This document shows, one piece after another, positions 19,341 through 26,936 of a DNA stretch of 32,672 nucleotides. The position numbers and the translations under genes were made by a program. Within the stretch, counting starts at the first letter, position 1. Every line of letters begins with the position of its first letter. Source of the DNA: Silvimonas sp. JCM 19000 (GTDB lineage: Bacteria > Pseudomonadota > Gammaproteobacteria > Burkholderiales > Chitinibacteraceae); NCBI GenBank assembly GCA_001313065.1, contig BBFD01000008.1, positions 1 to 32,672 on the forward strand. Direction: 5' to 3'. Under the pieces are notes generated by a model. That model searched no databases, was not told the origin of the DNA, and saw only the letters and a program-made list of their open reading frames with translations.

Positions 19341-20831
19341 TTAGCTCAAACCGCGCCGGTACTGGATGGCTTCGGCCACATGGCCGGCGCTGATAACGTC
19401 ACTCTCCGCCAGATCAGCAATCGTACGCGCCAGCTTGAGTACGCGATGAAAGCTGCGCGCCGACAAATTAAGCCGTTGTAGCGCGGCATGCAGTAGCTCG
19501 CGGGCGGCTTCTTCGGCCTGGCAGTGCAGATCAACCTCCGCCGTGCTGAGTGCGGCATTGGGCTTGCCCTGACGTGCCAGGCGCGGGCATGCGCGGCAGC
19601 GGCGCGTTTTGCAATGGTGGCGCTGGTCTCGCCATCGGGCGCGCCCATCAAGGTGATATCGCTGACCGCAGGCACATCGACCGCCATGTCCAGCCGATCC
19701 AGAAACGGCCCGGATAGCCTGGCTTTGTAGCGATTGATCTGTTCAGGCGTACAACGGCAGGCGCGGGTGGCATGGCCCAGATAGCCGCAGGGGCAGGGGT
19801 TCATCGCCGCAATCAGCTGAAAACGCGCCGGGAAAGTCACCGCGTGCGCCGCGCGACTGATGTTCACTTCGCCGCGCTCCAGCGGCTCGCGCAGCACTTC
19901 CAGTACCTTACGATCAAATTCCGGCAATTCGTCCAGAAACAGGATGCCGTTGTGCGCCAGCGAGATTTCTCCGGGCTGCGGCACCGAGCCACCGCCCACC
20001 AGCGCCGCCGCCGAAGCCGTATGGTGCGGCGCGCGATACGGGCGCAAACCAAACTGGCTGATATCCAGGCCCTTGCGGGTGAGCGAACGCACCGCTGCGG
20101 TCTCCAATGCCTGTTCTATTCCCATCGCTGGCATCAGTCCGGGCAAACGCTGTGCCAGCATGGATTTGCCGGTGCCCGGCGTGCCCACCATCAACAAGCT
20201 GTGTTGCCCGGCGGCGGCGATTTCCAGCGCGCGCTTGGCCTGTTGCTGGCCGCGCACATCACGCAGATCGGCGTAGTCGCTTGGCGCAAACCAACTGGGC
20301 GCTGCGGCCGCAGGCAGTGGTTGTTTGTGGGTAAAAAAGCGGCAGATTTCTTGCAATGAGGTCGCGGCGCGCACGTCGGCGCCGGGGTAAAGCGCGGCTT
20401 CGGATGCGCTTTGCGCCGGCAGGATCAGAATGCGTCCGGCCTCGGTGCGGCACGGGCCAACGCAATAGCGCCACGCACCGGGCGCAGTCCGGCGGTCAGC
20501 CCAAGCTCGCCAGCAAACTCGAAATGTGTCAGATCGGCCCCCGCTAACTGACCGCTTGCCGCCAGAATGCCGACGGCAATCGGCAAGTCGAAGTGGCTGG
20601 ACGATTTAGGGAGGTCTGCAGGTGCTAAATTAACGGTGATCCGACGAGCGGGAAACTCAAACCCCGCCACGGCCATCGCCGCGCGTACCGTTCGCGGCTT
20701 TCCTTGACCTCGGCTTCGGGCAGTCCAACCAGATTAAAAGCAGGTAAGCCATTGGCTAGATGAACCTCCACTGATACGGCTTGTGCGGTCAGCCCTTCGA
20801 GGGCGCGGCTGTAGATGAGTGCCAAAGACAT
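19341..20831 (-). CDS. comM: ComM-type Mg-chelatase-like AAA+ ATPase (frame broken)
   Basis: Start ATG at 20831: MSLALIYSRALEGLTAQAVS, then NGLPAFNLVGLPEAEVKESR, the canonical ComM/YifB N-terminus. Walker A is MVGTPGTGKSMLAQRLPG and Walker B ILFLDELPEFDRKVLEVLRE. Also ISRAAHAVTFPARFQLIAAM and NPCPCGYLGH with the CxCG motif. The C-terminus, read across a slip near 19590, ends in ISAGHVAEAIQYRRGLS. About 495 residues. ComM is a hexameric helicase that promotes branch migration during natural transformation. Other slips are near 20683 and 20430. It is divergent from the sensor-kinase gene. The pilus operon in this window would be compatible with natural competence; that is an inference. Confidence 0.93.
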
Positions 20832-20905
20832 GACTATGGTTCGAATCCAGGTAAACGGTTCGCTATAGTGTATGGACTCCTGATTCTTCAAACATTGATC
20901 CCGTC

Positions 20906-21951
20906 GTGAATCCCAACGCTGCCGAAACTGATGTATTGCCTGATTTCCGCAATATGGGAGTCGTCCTGCGCATCCTGGTGGTCATGCACCTGGCGCTGTT
21001 TATCTACACCCTGATCGGCCTGCAGAACTGGCTGGCATGGCCGCAGCATTTTGTTGATTCAGTACTTTGGCTGGAATTTTCACTGCTGCCAGCTATGCTG
21101 CTGTTGGGCCTTGCCAACCCGCTGCTCACCCGCCTGAGCTATACCCGCGGTGTGGTCGCCACCTGTGCGCTGGCGGCGTTGGGCGGCACGTTTGGCCGTT
21201 TGCTGATCACGCCGCAAGCGCCGGACTGGGATTTGCTGCTGGCCGACGCCATCGTGATGATCGTGGCGGCGTCAACCTTGCTCAGCTATTTTCATTTGCG
21301 CCAGCGCGCCTTATCGCCCAGGTTATCAGAGGCGCGTTTGCAGGCGCTACAGGCGCGAATCCGGCCGCATTTTCTGTTTAACAGTCTGAATGCGGTGCTG
21401 TCGCTGATCCGTTATGAGCCGGTCAAGGCAGAGCAAGTGCTGGAAGACCTGGCGGATCTGTTTCGCGTGGTCATGAAAGATAACCGGCAACTGTCGCGGC
21501 TGGATCGCGAAGTGGAACTGGCCAAACGCTATCTCAATATCGAGATGGTGCGGCTGGGCGGGCGGTTAAAAGTGCAATGGAATACTGAGAACATGCCGGG
21601 CGATGCCGCGGTACCCCCTTTGATGCTGCAGCCGCTGGTAGAAAACGCGGTCTATCATGGGGTGGAACCTGCACTGAATCCGGCACCCATACAGGTGAAT
21701 ATTTTTTCGTTTTCGCGATCAGATACACCTGGATGTCAAAAAACCCGCTGCCACCACCTGACGCGGTGCGTGAACATGGCGGTAACGGAATGGCTCTCGA
21801 AAATATCAGAGAGCGTTTACTATTGCATTTTGATGCTGAAGCTACGCTGACAACACAGGCAGCGAGCGACTATTATCAAGTGCATATTGTGGTGCCATAC
21901 AGAGAGATCACCCATGACGACGCCGCTTCGCCTTTTTTTTCTGGTGGATGA
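20906..21951 (+). CDS. LytS/AlgZ-type sensor histidine kinase (frame broken)
   Basis: GTG start at 20906 (MNPNAAETDVLPDFRNMGVV). Four hydrophobic segments in residues 20-130 (for example ILVVMHLALFIYTLIGL) form a membrane sensor without an obvious ligand domain. Then the His_kinase box ALQARIRPHFLFNSLNAVLS with the phospho-accepting His in RPHFLFN, the N box PLMLQPLVENAVYHGV, and the G box EHGGNGMALENIRERLLLHF. Breaks at six-base runs 21702-21707 and 21738-21743; reading each as five gives VNIFRFRDQIHLDVKNPLPP. About 347 residues. Its 3' end overlaps the start of the response-regulator gene by 38 bp, so the two are co-expressed. ATG 20954 is an alternative start. Confidence 0.92.
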
Positions 21952-22681
21952 CGAGATGCCTGCACTGCGCAGGCTTGAAGACGTATTGCATGACTGCGCC
22001 AGCGAATGCCCGATTGAAATCCTGGGTACCGCCACCAATGGTGTTTCCGCGCTGGCCCAACTGGCCGAAGCGGACGCCGACGCAGCGATTATCGATATCC
22101 AGATGCCGCAAATGAGTGGCATTGAACTGGCGCGCGAACTACAAAGCCTGTCGCAACCGCCCGCTGTGATCTTTGCCACAGCCTTTGAAGAATATGGCGT
22201 GGCCGCCTTTGAAGTGCGCGCAGTGGATTATTTGCTCAAGCCCATCCGCCGCGAGCGCTTGCTGGACGCGCTCAACCGCGTGGCCGAGATGCGCGCTGCG
22301 CAGGCGCAAGCTGAACCGGCATCGCATGCCCGTAGCCATTTCAGCGTGACCGAACGCGGCCGCCTGCATCTGATTCCGGTGGCTGAGGCGCGCTATCTGA
22401 AGGCCGAGCAGAAATACATCACCTTGCGTACCCGTGAACGCGAGTATTTGCTGGAAGACTCGCTAACCCGGCTGGAAGAAGAATTCGGCAGCCGGTTTGT
22501 GCGTATCCACCGCAATTGCCTGGTGGCGCGTGATTCTTTGGTTGGCTTTGAAAAGATGCCTTCCAATGGCGGCGAAACGCATTGGGTGGCGGTGCTTAAA
22601 GATGTGCCAGAACGTCTGGCCGTCAGCCGCCGGCAGCAGCACGTGATCAAGGAATTCAAGAAAAAAACGGTTAATTGCTGA
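21914..22681 (+). CDS. LytTR-family response regulator (AlgR-like)
   Basis: Intact 255-residue protein from ATG 21914. Receiver domain: LVDDEMPALRRLEDVL with the acidic pocket, AAIIDIQMPQMSGIELAREL with the phospho-acceptor Asp, VIFATAFEEYGVAAFEVRAV and DYLLKPIRRERLLDAL with the conserved Lys. LytTR DNA-binding domain from about residue 145: RLHLIPVAEARYLKAEQKYI, EYLLEDSLTRLEEEFGSRFV, RIHRNCLVARDSLVGFEK. The overall form matches AlgR. The eight-T run 21933-21940 keeps the frame but may add one Phe (LRLFFLVDD). The seven-A run near 22670 may likewise have changed the last residues. It is followed by a bidirectional terminator. Confidence 0.93.
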   Translation: MTTPLRLFFLVDDEMPALRRLEDVLHDCASECPIEILGTATNGVSALAQLAEADADAAIIDIQMPQMSGIELARELQSLSQPPAVIFATAFEEYGVAAFEVRAVDYLLKPIRRERLLDALNRVAEMRAAQAQAEPASHARSHFSVTERGRLHLIPVAEARYLKAEQKYITLRTREREYLLEDSLTRLEEEFGSRFVRIHRNCLVARDSLVGFEKMPSNGGETHWVAVLKDVPERLAVSRRQQHVIKEFKKKTVNC

Positions 22682-22708
22682 CGAGATTTTCTCGAAATTA
22701 GCCGCAAT

Positions 22709-22747
22709 AAAAAAAAGCGCTCGATCTTTACATCGAGCGCTTTTTTT
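22709..22747. terminator. Bidirectional intrinsic terminator between the response regulator and dgkA
   Basis: Eight A (22709-22716), a perfect 9-bp stem GCGCTCGAT/ATCGAGCGC (22717-22725 and 22732-22740), loop CTTTAC, then seven T (22741-22747). Confidence 0.93.
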
Positions 22748-22776
22748 ATTGCACGGCGCAGCGCCGGAAGAGTCGT

Positions 22777-23157
22777 CTAGGTGTGCAGATGCGCCAAGGC
22801 CATCACCCACATGGCCGCCAGATTGATCAGGCATATCAGTTGCGCGGCACTGCCCAGATCCTTGGCCCGCTTGGCTAGTTCGTGCCGCTCCAGCGAGGTA
22901 TGGTCGACCGCCGCTTCGACCGCAGAATTAAGCAATTCCACAATCACGGTCAGAAAATGACTGCCAATGACCGCAGCGTGCGCCCACGGTTGCAAGGGGA
23001 TAAACAGTGAAATCGCTATCCCCAGTACCGCCAGCAAGGCAACCTGGCGGAAGGCTGCCTCATTGCGCCAGCCCGCGCCCAGACCATCAAGTGAATAACC
23101 CAGCGCATTCAGCACTCGCTGTGCGCCGGTCTTACCTTTGAACGGACTTTCCTTCAC
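22777..23157 (-). CDS. dgkA: Diacylglycerol kinase
   Basis: Intact small membrane enzyme of about 126 residues that phosphorylates diacylglycerol to recycle it into phospholipid synthesis. DgkA motifs: RVLNALGYSLDGLGAGWRNE, AAFRQVALLAVL, VIVELLNSAVEAAVDHTSLE (the catalytic Glu region) and HELAKRAKDLGSAAQLICLI. Three membrane helices are visible. Start: GTG at 23157 has an AGAAGG ribosome site six bases upstream; a TTG at 23163 overlapping the upstream stop is the alternative. It is the last gene of a three-gene minus-strand run with two BPSS1780-like membrane proteins. Confidence 0.95.
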   Translation of the reverse strand: MKESPFKGKTGAQRVLNALGYSLDGLGAGWRNEAAFRQVALLAVLGIAISLFIPLQPWAHAAVIGSHFLTVIVELLNSAVEAAVDHTSLERHELAKRAKDLGSAAQLICLINLAAMWVMALAHLHT

Positions 23158-23159
23158 GA

Positions 23160-23980
23160 TCAACCTTCTGCGGTTATCGAGCTAAACACATCGGCATAGC
23201 ACGTGTAGTTGAGCAAAAAAACGTCAACGGCATGACCGCAAGCAGCAACAGCAAGCTGGGCAACATGCCCAGGTTGGGGTTGATACTGGCCAGCAGATGC
23301 GCGGGGATGGTCATGATCATGCTTGCCACAAAAAATCAGCACGACCAGGATCAAACCCGACAACAATAAGGCCAGCCAGTTACGCCAGAATGCCAGGTAG
23401 CTGGTTTTCATCGCCGCCATCGCGCCGATATCACGCATGATGACCAGCGGCGGTGCAAAGAAATAAATGCTGTTGATCAACATCAGCCCCAGCACAAACA
23501 GCAGGGCAATCCAGAAGCCATTACCGCCCAGATCAGGCAGCTCGCCAGCCTTTTGCATGGTTTGCAGAGCATCCGGATTGTGGCCGGGTAGCAGCGCTAC
23601 TACCACGGCCATGATGGCCATCATGATCAGCATGGCGCCGATGGCGTAGAGCAGACCCACGCCCAGCAGACTGCGCGTGTGCTTGCGCAGGCCTATCATC
23701 AAGGTGCTGAAATCGGGCGGCAGGCCCTCAGTGACTTGCAGATGCGCACACCAGACGGCGCCGCCCAGCAGCAAAGGCATGATGATGGGGCTGACGATGC
23801 CAGGTAGGGGATGGCGGCAAGCGTGAGCAATACAGCCATTACGCTCACGCTGATCAAGATCCAGCGCCCGGCATGTTGCCGGTACAAGCGGAGTGCATCG
23901 CGTATCCACGTCCAGCTGTGTCCCAGCGGCACGCGACGTGGCTCTGGCGTGGTATCGATAATCAAACCTGAATCTTCCAT
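23160..23980 (-). CDS. BPSS1780-like multi-pass membrane protein (frame broken)
   Basis: Start ATG at 23980 with an AGGAAAGCAGG ribosome site. MEDSGLIIDTTPEPRRVPLG, then GHSWTWIRDALRLYRQHAGR, which is the amphipathic W-I-x-x-x-x-x-L-Y segment before the first membrane helix of this family. Hydrophobic segments include WILISVSVMAVLLTLAAI, VSPIIMPLLLGGAVW, LLYAIGAMLIMMAIMAVVVA, IALLFVLGLMLINSIYFFAP and LALLLSGLILVVLIF. The C-terminus reads FLLNYTCYADVFSSITAEG once the runs at 23330-23335 and 23215-23221 are each read as five. A slip also lies near 23800. About 273 residues. The family is mostly betaproteobacterial and its function is unknown to me. The dgkA start codon lies within a few bases of its stop. 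Confidence 0.8.
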
Positions 23981-23990
23981 CCTGCTTTCC

Positions 23991-24770
23991 TTATGTCGTA
24001 TCGCCGACATGTTGGTGATAAGCAGGAGGGTTGTCTACAGCGCCGGTGCAGCGTTCGGCCAATGCGGCAATCAGGCGCGCCGCAGCGATCGCGCCAGGCT
24101 TCGTAGTTACTGGCCTGTAGCAGCACAAAGAACAGCGCATGCGCCATGGCCGTCAGATAGGGCGCCAGTGCGCTCAGGGCAGGATTGCCACCGCTGGCGA
24201 GCGAATTATCGAGCAGCAAGGGCACGCACAGCCACGCCAGCAGCAATGCGCCCTGGTTACAGATGACGCTGCCCAGATTGCGCCAGAACAAGCGGTAGGC
24301 CGTCAGGCAGGCATCCAGCACGCCGGCTTGGTCCATCACAATCAATACTGGCGCAAATAACCAGCACGGCAAGAACAGCATAATGGCCAGCAGCATTTTG
24401 CCGGGCAGCAGGGGCGTGCTGGCGGGCAGGGTATTCATATAGCGGCTGAGGCCCTGGGTCAGCACGGCCATGGCCAGCAGCCACGGCAGCGCCGCGCACC
24501 AGCGCAACCAGCCCGGACGGCCCGCCAGTGCAGGTTGATGACGCCAGGCCAGTGGCATTACCACGCTCCAGCCAATAGCGATACCAGCATCGGCACCAGC
24601 CAGTGGTTGGCGCTGTCGTCGATCGGGATAAGCGACTGCAAACAGAGCGCGGCGCTAATCAATAAAGTTACGCTCAGTGCAAGAATGGGTTCCTCGCGCA
24701 GGGTGCGATAACCGGCGCGCAGCCATTTGGAATGGGTAGTACCGACGGGGTGTTGAATCAGCAAATTCAT
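23991..24770 (-). CDS. Second BPSS1780-like multi-pass membrane protein (frame broken)
   Basis: Start ATG at 24770: MNLLIQHPVGTTHSKWLRAG, then YRTLREEPILALSVTLLISA. This is the same layout as its downstream neighbour: an amphipathic W-x-x-x-G-x-R-x-x-x-x-x-P segment and then membrane helices. Further helices: SANHWLVPMLVSLLAG, CAALPWLLAMAVLTQGL, GKMLLAIMLFLPCWLFAPVL, ICNQGALLLAWLCVPLLL and ALAPYLTAMAHALFFVLL. Slips near 24560 and near 24080, the latter another CG-rich GGCGCGCC stretch; the corrected end is AYHQHVGDTT at TAA 23991-23993. About 259 residues. The two membrane genes are 10 bp apart and may be an old duplication. Its 5-prime leader is unusually structured. Confidence 0.72.
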
Positions 24771-24779
24771 AGGTAAATC

Positions 24780-24873
24780 ACGGCCTCCCAGCAGAAATTC
24801 AGGATAAGGAGGCCGTCGCCGCCGCGTCTACCCAAAGGCGGGTGAGCGGCGGTTTTGACGGATAGACGCGGCG
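24780..24873 (-). promoter_or_regulatory. Two-hairpin structured leader upstream of the BPSS1780-like/dgkA operon
   Basis: Reading on the minus strand, first comes a perfect 11-bp stem CGCCGCGTCTA/TAGACGCGGCG (arms 24863-24873 and 24820-24830) with a 32-base loop. Three bases later comes a perfect 9-bp stem ACGGCCTCC/GGAGGCCGT (arms 24808-24816 and 24780-24788) with a 19-base loop. The right arm of the second stem contains GGGAGG, the only good ribosome-site-like sequence before the ATG at 24770. No U tract follows either hairpin, so simple termination of ackA is unlikely. I do not recognise a known riboswitch class. Confidence 0.55.
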
Positions 24874-24947
24874 CTTGTCAGTTTCTTACCTACAAGAACC
24901 GGACATAAACTTACGCCGTAAAACTACGCAAAATTAAACAATATTGC

Positions 24948-26141
24948 TCAGACACCGACCACGCGGCGCGCATGACGCGCAATCATCAGTTCTTCGTTGG
25001 TGGGAATGACATACACCGCCACTTTGCTGGCCTCGGTTGAAATACGCCGCGCTTTGCTGCTACGCGTGTTGTTGACCTCGGCATCGACTTCGACACCCAT
25101 CCAGCTCAGCGCCTTGCACACGTCCGCGCGCACGTGCTCGTCGTTTTCGCCGATGCCTGCGGTGAAGACCAGCGCATCAAAGCCCTGCAGCGCGGCGGTC
25201 AGGCTGCCTACTTGCTGCACGATGCGATTTACAAAGTAATCGACCGCGAGCCTGGCGCGCGCATCGCTGCTGGCGTGCAGCTCGCGCATATCGCTGGAAA
25301 TGCCCGACAAGCCGAGCAGACCCGATTCCTTGTACAACAGGGTTTCGATTTCGGCGGTATTCATTTTCAGGTGCGACATCAAGAACAGCACAATGGCCGG
25401 GTCAAGCGTGCCAGTCCGCGTGCCCATAGGCAGGCCTTCGAGCGCGGTAAAGCCCATGGTGGTGAGCTGGCAGACGCCGCCGAGCAGTGCTGCCATCGAC
25501 GCGCCATTGCCAAGGTGACACACCACCGTACGACCCGCCGCCGCCTTGGCATCGATCTGCGGCAGCACACTGGCGATGTATTCATACGACAGGCCATGAA
25601 AGCCCCAGCGGCGCAGTCCTTCACGCTCGGCCAGTTCCAGTGGCAGCGCGTACAACTGGTTCAGCTCGGGCTGGGTACGGTGGAACGCCGTGTCAAAACA
25701 AGCCACTTGCGGCACATCAGGCAACAGGCCGGCCAGGATTTTCATCGGGCCGATATTGTGCGGCGCATGCAGTGGCGCCAGCGGGATGGTTAGTTCCAGC
25801 TGCGCGATGACTTCGGGCGTGACCCGCACCGGTTGCGAAAAGCCGGTGCCACCGTGCACCACACGATGCCCAATCACCGCCAGCTTGCGGCCCTCGGTAT
25901 GGCCTTTCAGCCAGTCCAGCACGTAGCGCAGCGCGGTGTCATGGCTTTTGGGGGAGTCGGCAGGCAGCGGCTCGTTGGCAATCTTCTGGCCGCCGGCATC
26001 TTTGGCGCTGAACTGTGGCTGGGTAAAGATGCCATCGACCTGGCCATTGAACTGCAGCACGGGGTCGGCTGCGGTTTGTTCGAACAAGGAAAACTTGATG
26101 CTGGAAGAGCCAGCGTTAATGATCAGAATCAATTCGTTCAT
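24948..26141 (-). CDS. ackA: Acetate kinase
   Basis: Intact 397-residue enzyme converting acetyl phosphate and ADP to acetate and ATP. ATG 26141 gives MNELILIINAGSSSIKFSLF, the canonical N-terminus; the frame is open further upstream but that part lacks family similarity. Motifs: VIGHRVVHGGTGFSQPV, HAPHNIGPM, ACFDTAFHRTQP (catalytic Asp), RWGFHGLSYEYIASVL, VVCHLGNGASMAALLGG, GLPMGTRTGTLDPAIVLFLM and DALVFTAGIGENDEHVR with the catalytic Glu. A GGAGAA ribosome site precedes the ATG. No pta gene is in the window. One of few large genes here with no frame break. Confidence 0.98.
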   Translation of the reverse strand: MNELILIINAGSSSIKFSLFEQTAADPVLQFNGQVDGIFTQPQFSAKDAGGQKIANEPLPADSPKSHDTALRYVLDWLKGHTEGRKLAVIGHRVVHGGTGFSQPVRVTPEVIAQLELTIPLAPLHAPHNIGPMKILAGLLPDVPQVACFDTAFHRTQPELNQLYALPLELAEREGLRRWGFHGLSYEYIASVLPQIDAKAAAGRTVVCHLGNGASMAALLGGVCQLTTMGFTALEGLPMGTRTGTLDPAIVLFLMSHLKMNTAEIETLLYKESGLLGLSGISSDMRELHASSDARARLAVDYFVNRIVQQVGSLTAALQGFDALVFTAGIGENDEHVRADVCKALSWMGVEVDAEVNNTRSSKARRISTEASKVAVYVIPTNEELMIARHARRVVGV

Positions 26142-26225
26142 GACAGAGTTCTCCGCGCGCAGACCGGGTCTTCGCACTGCTGTTGTTAAGCCGCTTGTGG
26201 CGACATGGCATGGCCGGAGGCCGAC

Positions 26226-26241
26226 TGTTCCACGTGGAGCA
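26226..26241. other. parS-like site upstream of ackA
   Basis: TGTTCCACGTGGAGCA matches TGTTNCACGTGNAACA at all fixed positions except one (G for A at position 14). Non-coding location. Confidence 0.7.
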
Positions 26242-26341
26242 GGCTGCAAGCACCGGCCAGACTGAAGAAGCGTGCATGCTGCGCCATGGATCAGTATGCT
26301 GGCGGACATTCGCGTGGTGTTGCAAGCCCGCCGCGCTTCGC

Positions 26342-26370
26342 AAAAAAAACGGCGCTATTTTAAAGGCGCC
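26342..26370 (-). terminator. Terminator-like hairpin on the minus strand upstream of ackA
   Basis: On the minus strand GGCGC (26370-26366), a ten-base AT-rich loop, GCGCC (26355-26351), one G, then eight T (26349-26342). The stem is only 5 bp but the U tract is long. No minus-strand gene lies immediately upstream, so what it terminates is unclear. Confidence 0.5.
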
Positions 26371-26447
26371 AGCTATTGCGAATATTGGTACATATCAAAG
26401 CACTGTGTTTGATATTAATCGCTCACCTGCCAGCCGCTATCCCGTTC

Positions 26448-26936
26448 ATGACTCTGGAAACCACCACCCACCTGATCTGCGCCCCCGAATTTGTTGGCCA
26501 AGCTGTGGTGCAGCAATTGCACGCCGCGCCGGGCAGCCCGGTGCTGGCGGAAGCCTTGCTGCTGACTTTGTCGCTGGATGGGCAGCGTACTGAAATCCGC
26601 GCGCCCGGGGCGGGCGTGATCGAGCAGTTTGTGGTGGCAGCGGGTGATCAGGTGGAATCCGCCGCCTTGTTGCTGATGATGGAAGTGGAAGAAGAAGACG
26701 GCGAATGGCTGGAAATTTTGCCGCCGCCGGTACAAGAAGGCGACGACGAGCCACCGGCATTATCGGACCCCCAAGTGGCCCGTGCAGGCTATCTGGTGGT
26801 CAGCCTGGCGGCGGCGCAGCTGGCGGCGCGCTTGGGGGTGGATTTGAGCGCCGTTGCTGGCCACGGCACGCGCGGAGAAATTGAAGCCGCCGACGTCGAA
26901 CGCCATGTTCGTGAACTGCTGCACGCGCGGCGTTAA
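26448..26936 (+). CDS. Lysine-free lipoyl/biotinyl-fold plus E3-binding (PSBD)-like protein
   Basis: A 162-residue protein from ATG 26448. Residues about 8-85 look like a biotinyl/lipoyl beta-barrel: PGSPVLAEALLLTLSLDGQR, TEIRAPGAGVIEQFVVAAGD, QVESAALLLMMEVE. In the place of the usual D-K-A hairpin it has D-G-Q, and the whole protein has no lysine, so it cannot carry lipoate or biotin. An acidic linker (EGDDEPPALSD) leads to a peripheral-subunit-binding-like segment, AAAQLAARLGVDLSAVAGHG, TRGEIEAADVERHVREL, which in E2 enzymes binds E3. No acyltransferase domain follows. The function is unknown. The frame is intact. Its stop overlaps the stop of the convergent FUSC gene by 4 bp. Confidence 0.75.
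   Translation: MTLETTTHLICAPEFVGQAVVQQLHAAPGSPVLAEALLLTLSLDGQRTEIRAPGAGVIEQFVVAAGDQVESAALLLMMEVEEEDGEWLEILPPPVQEGDDEPPALSDPQVARAGYLVVSLAAAQLAARLGVDLSAVAGHGTRGEIEAADVERHVRELLHARR

Larger units (their letters stand above)
26142..26447. other. 306-bp intergenic region with a parS-like site and a terminator-like hairpin
   Basis: Lies between the divergent genes ackA and the lipoyl-fold gene. It holds a parS-like 16-mer (26226-26241) and a hairpin with a U tract on the minus strand (26342-26370). An AT-rich stretch 26381-26420 (AATATTGG...GATATTAAT) is the likeliest place for the promoter of the rightward gene, but no clear -35/-10 pair is seen. No coding sequence is recognisable. Confidence 0.6.

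Noticed and set aside
24780..24873. The two stems as an ackA rho-independent terminator
   Set aside because: Neither stem is followed by a U tract on the minus strand, and the second one ends within 10 bases of the next start codon.
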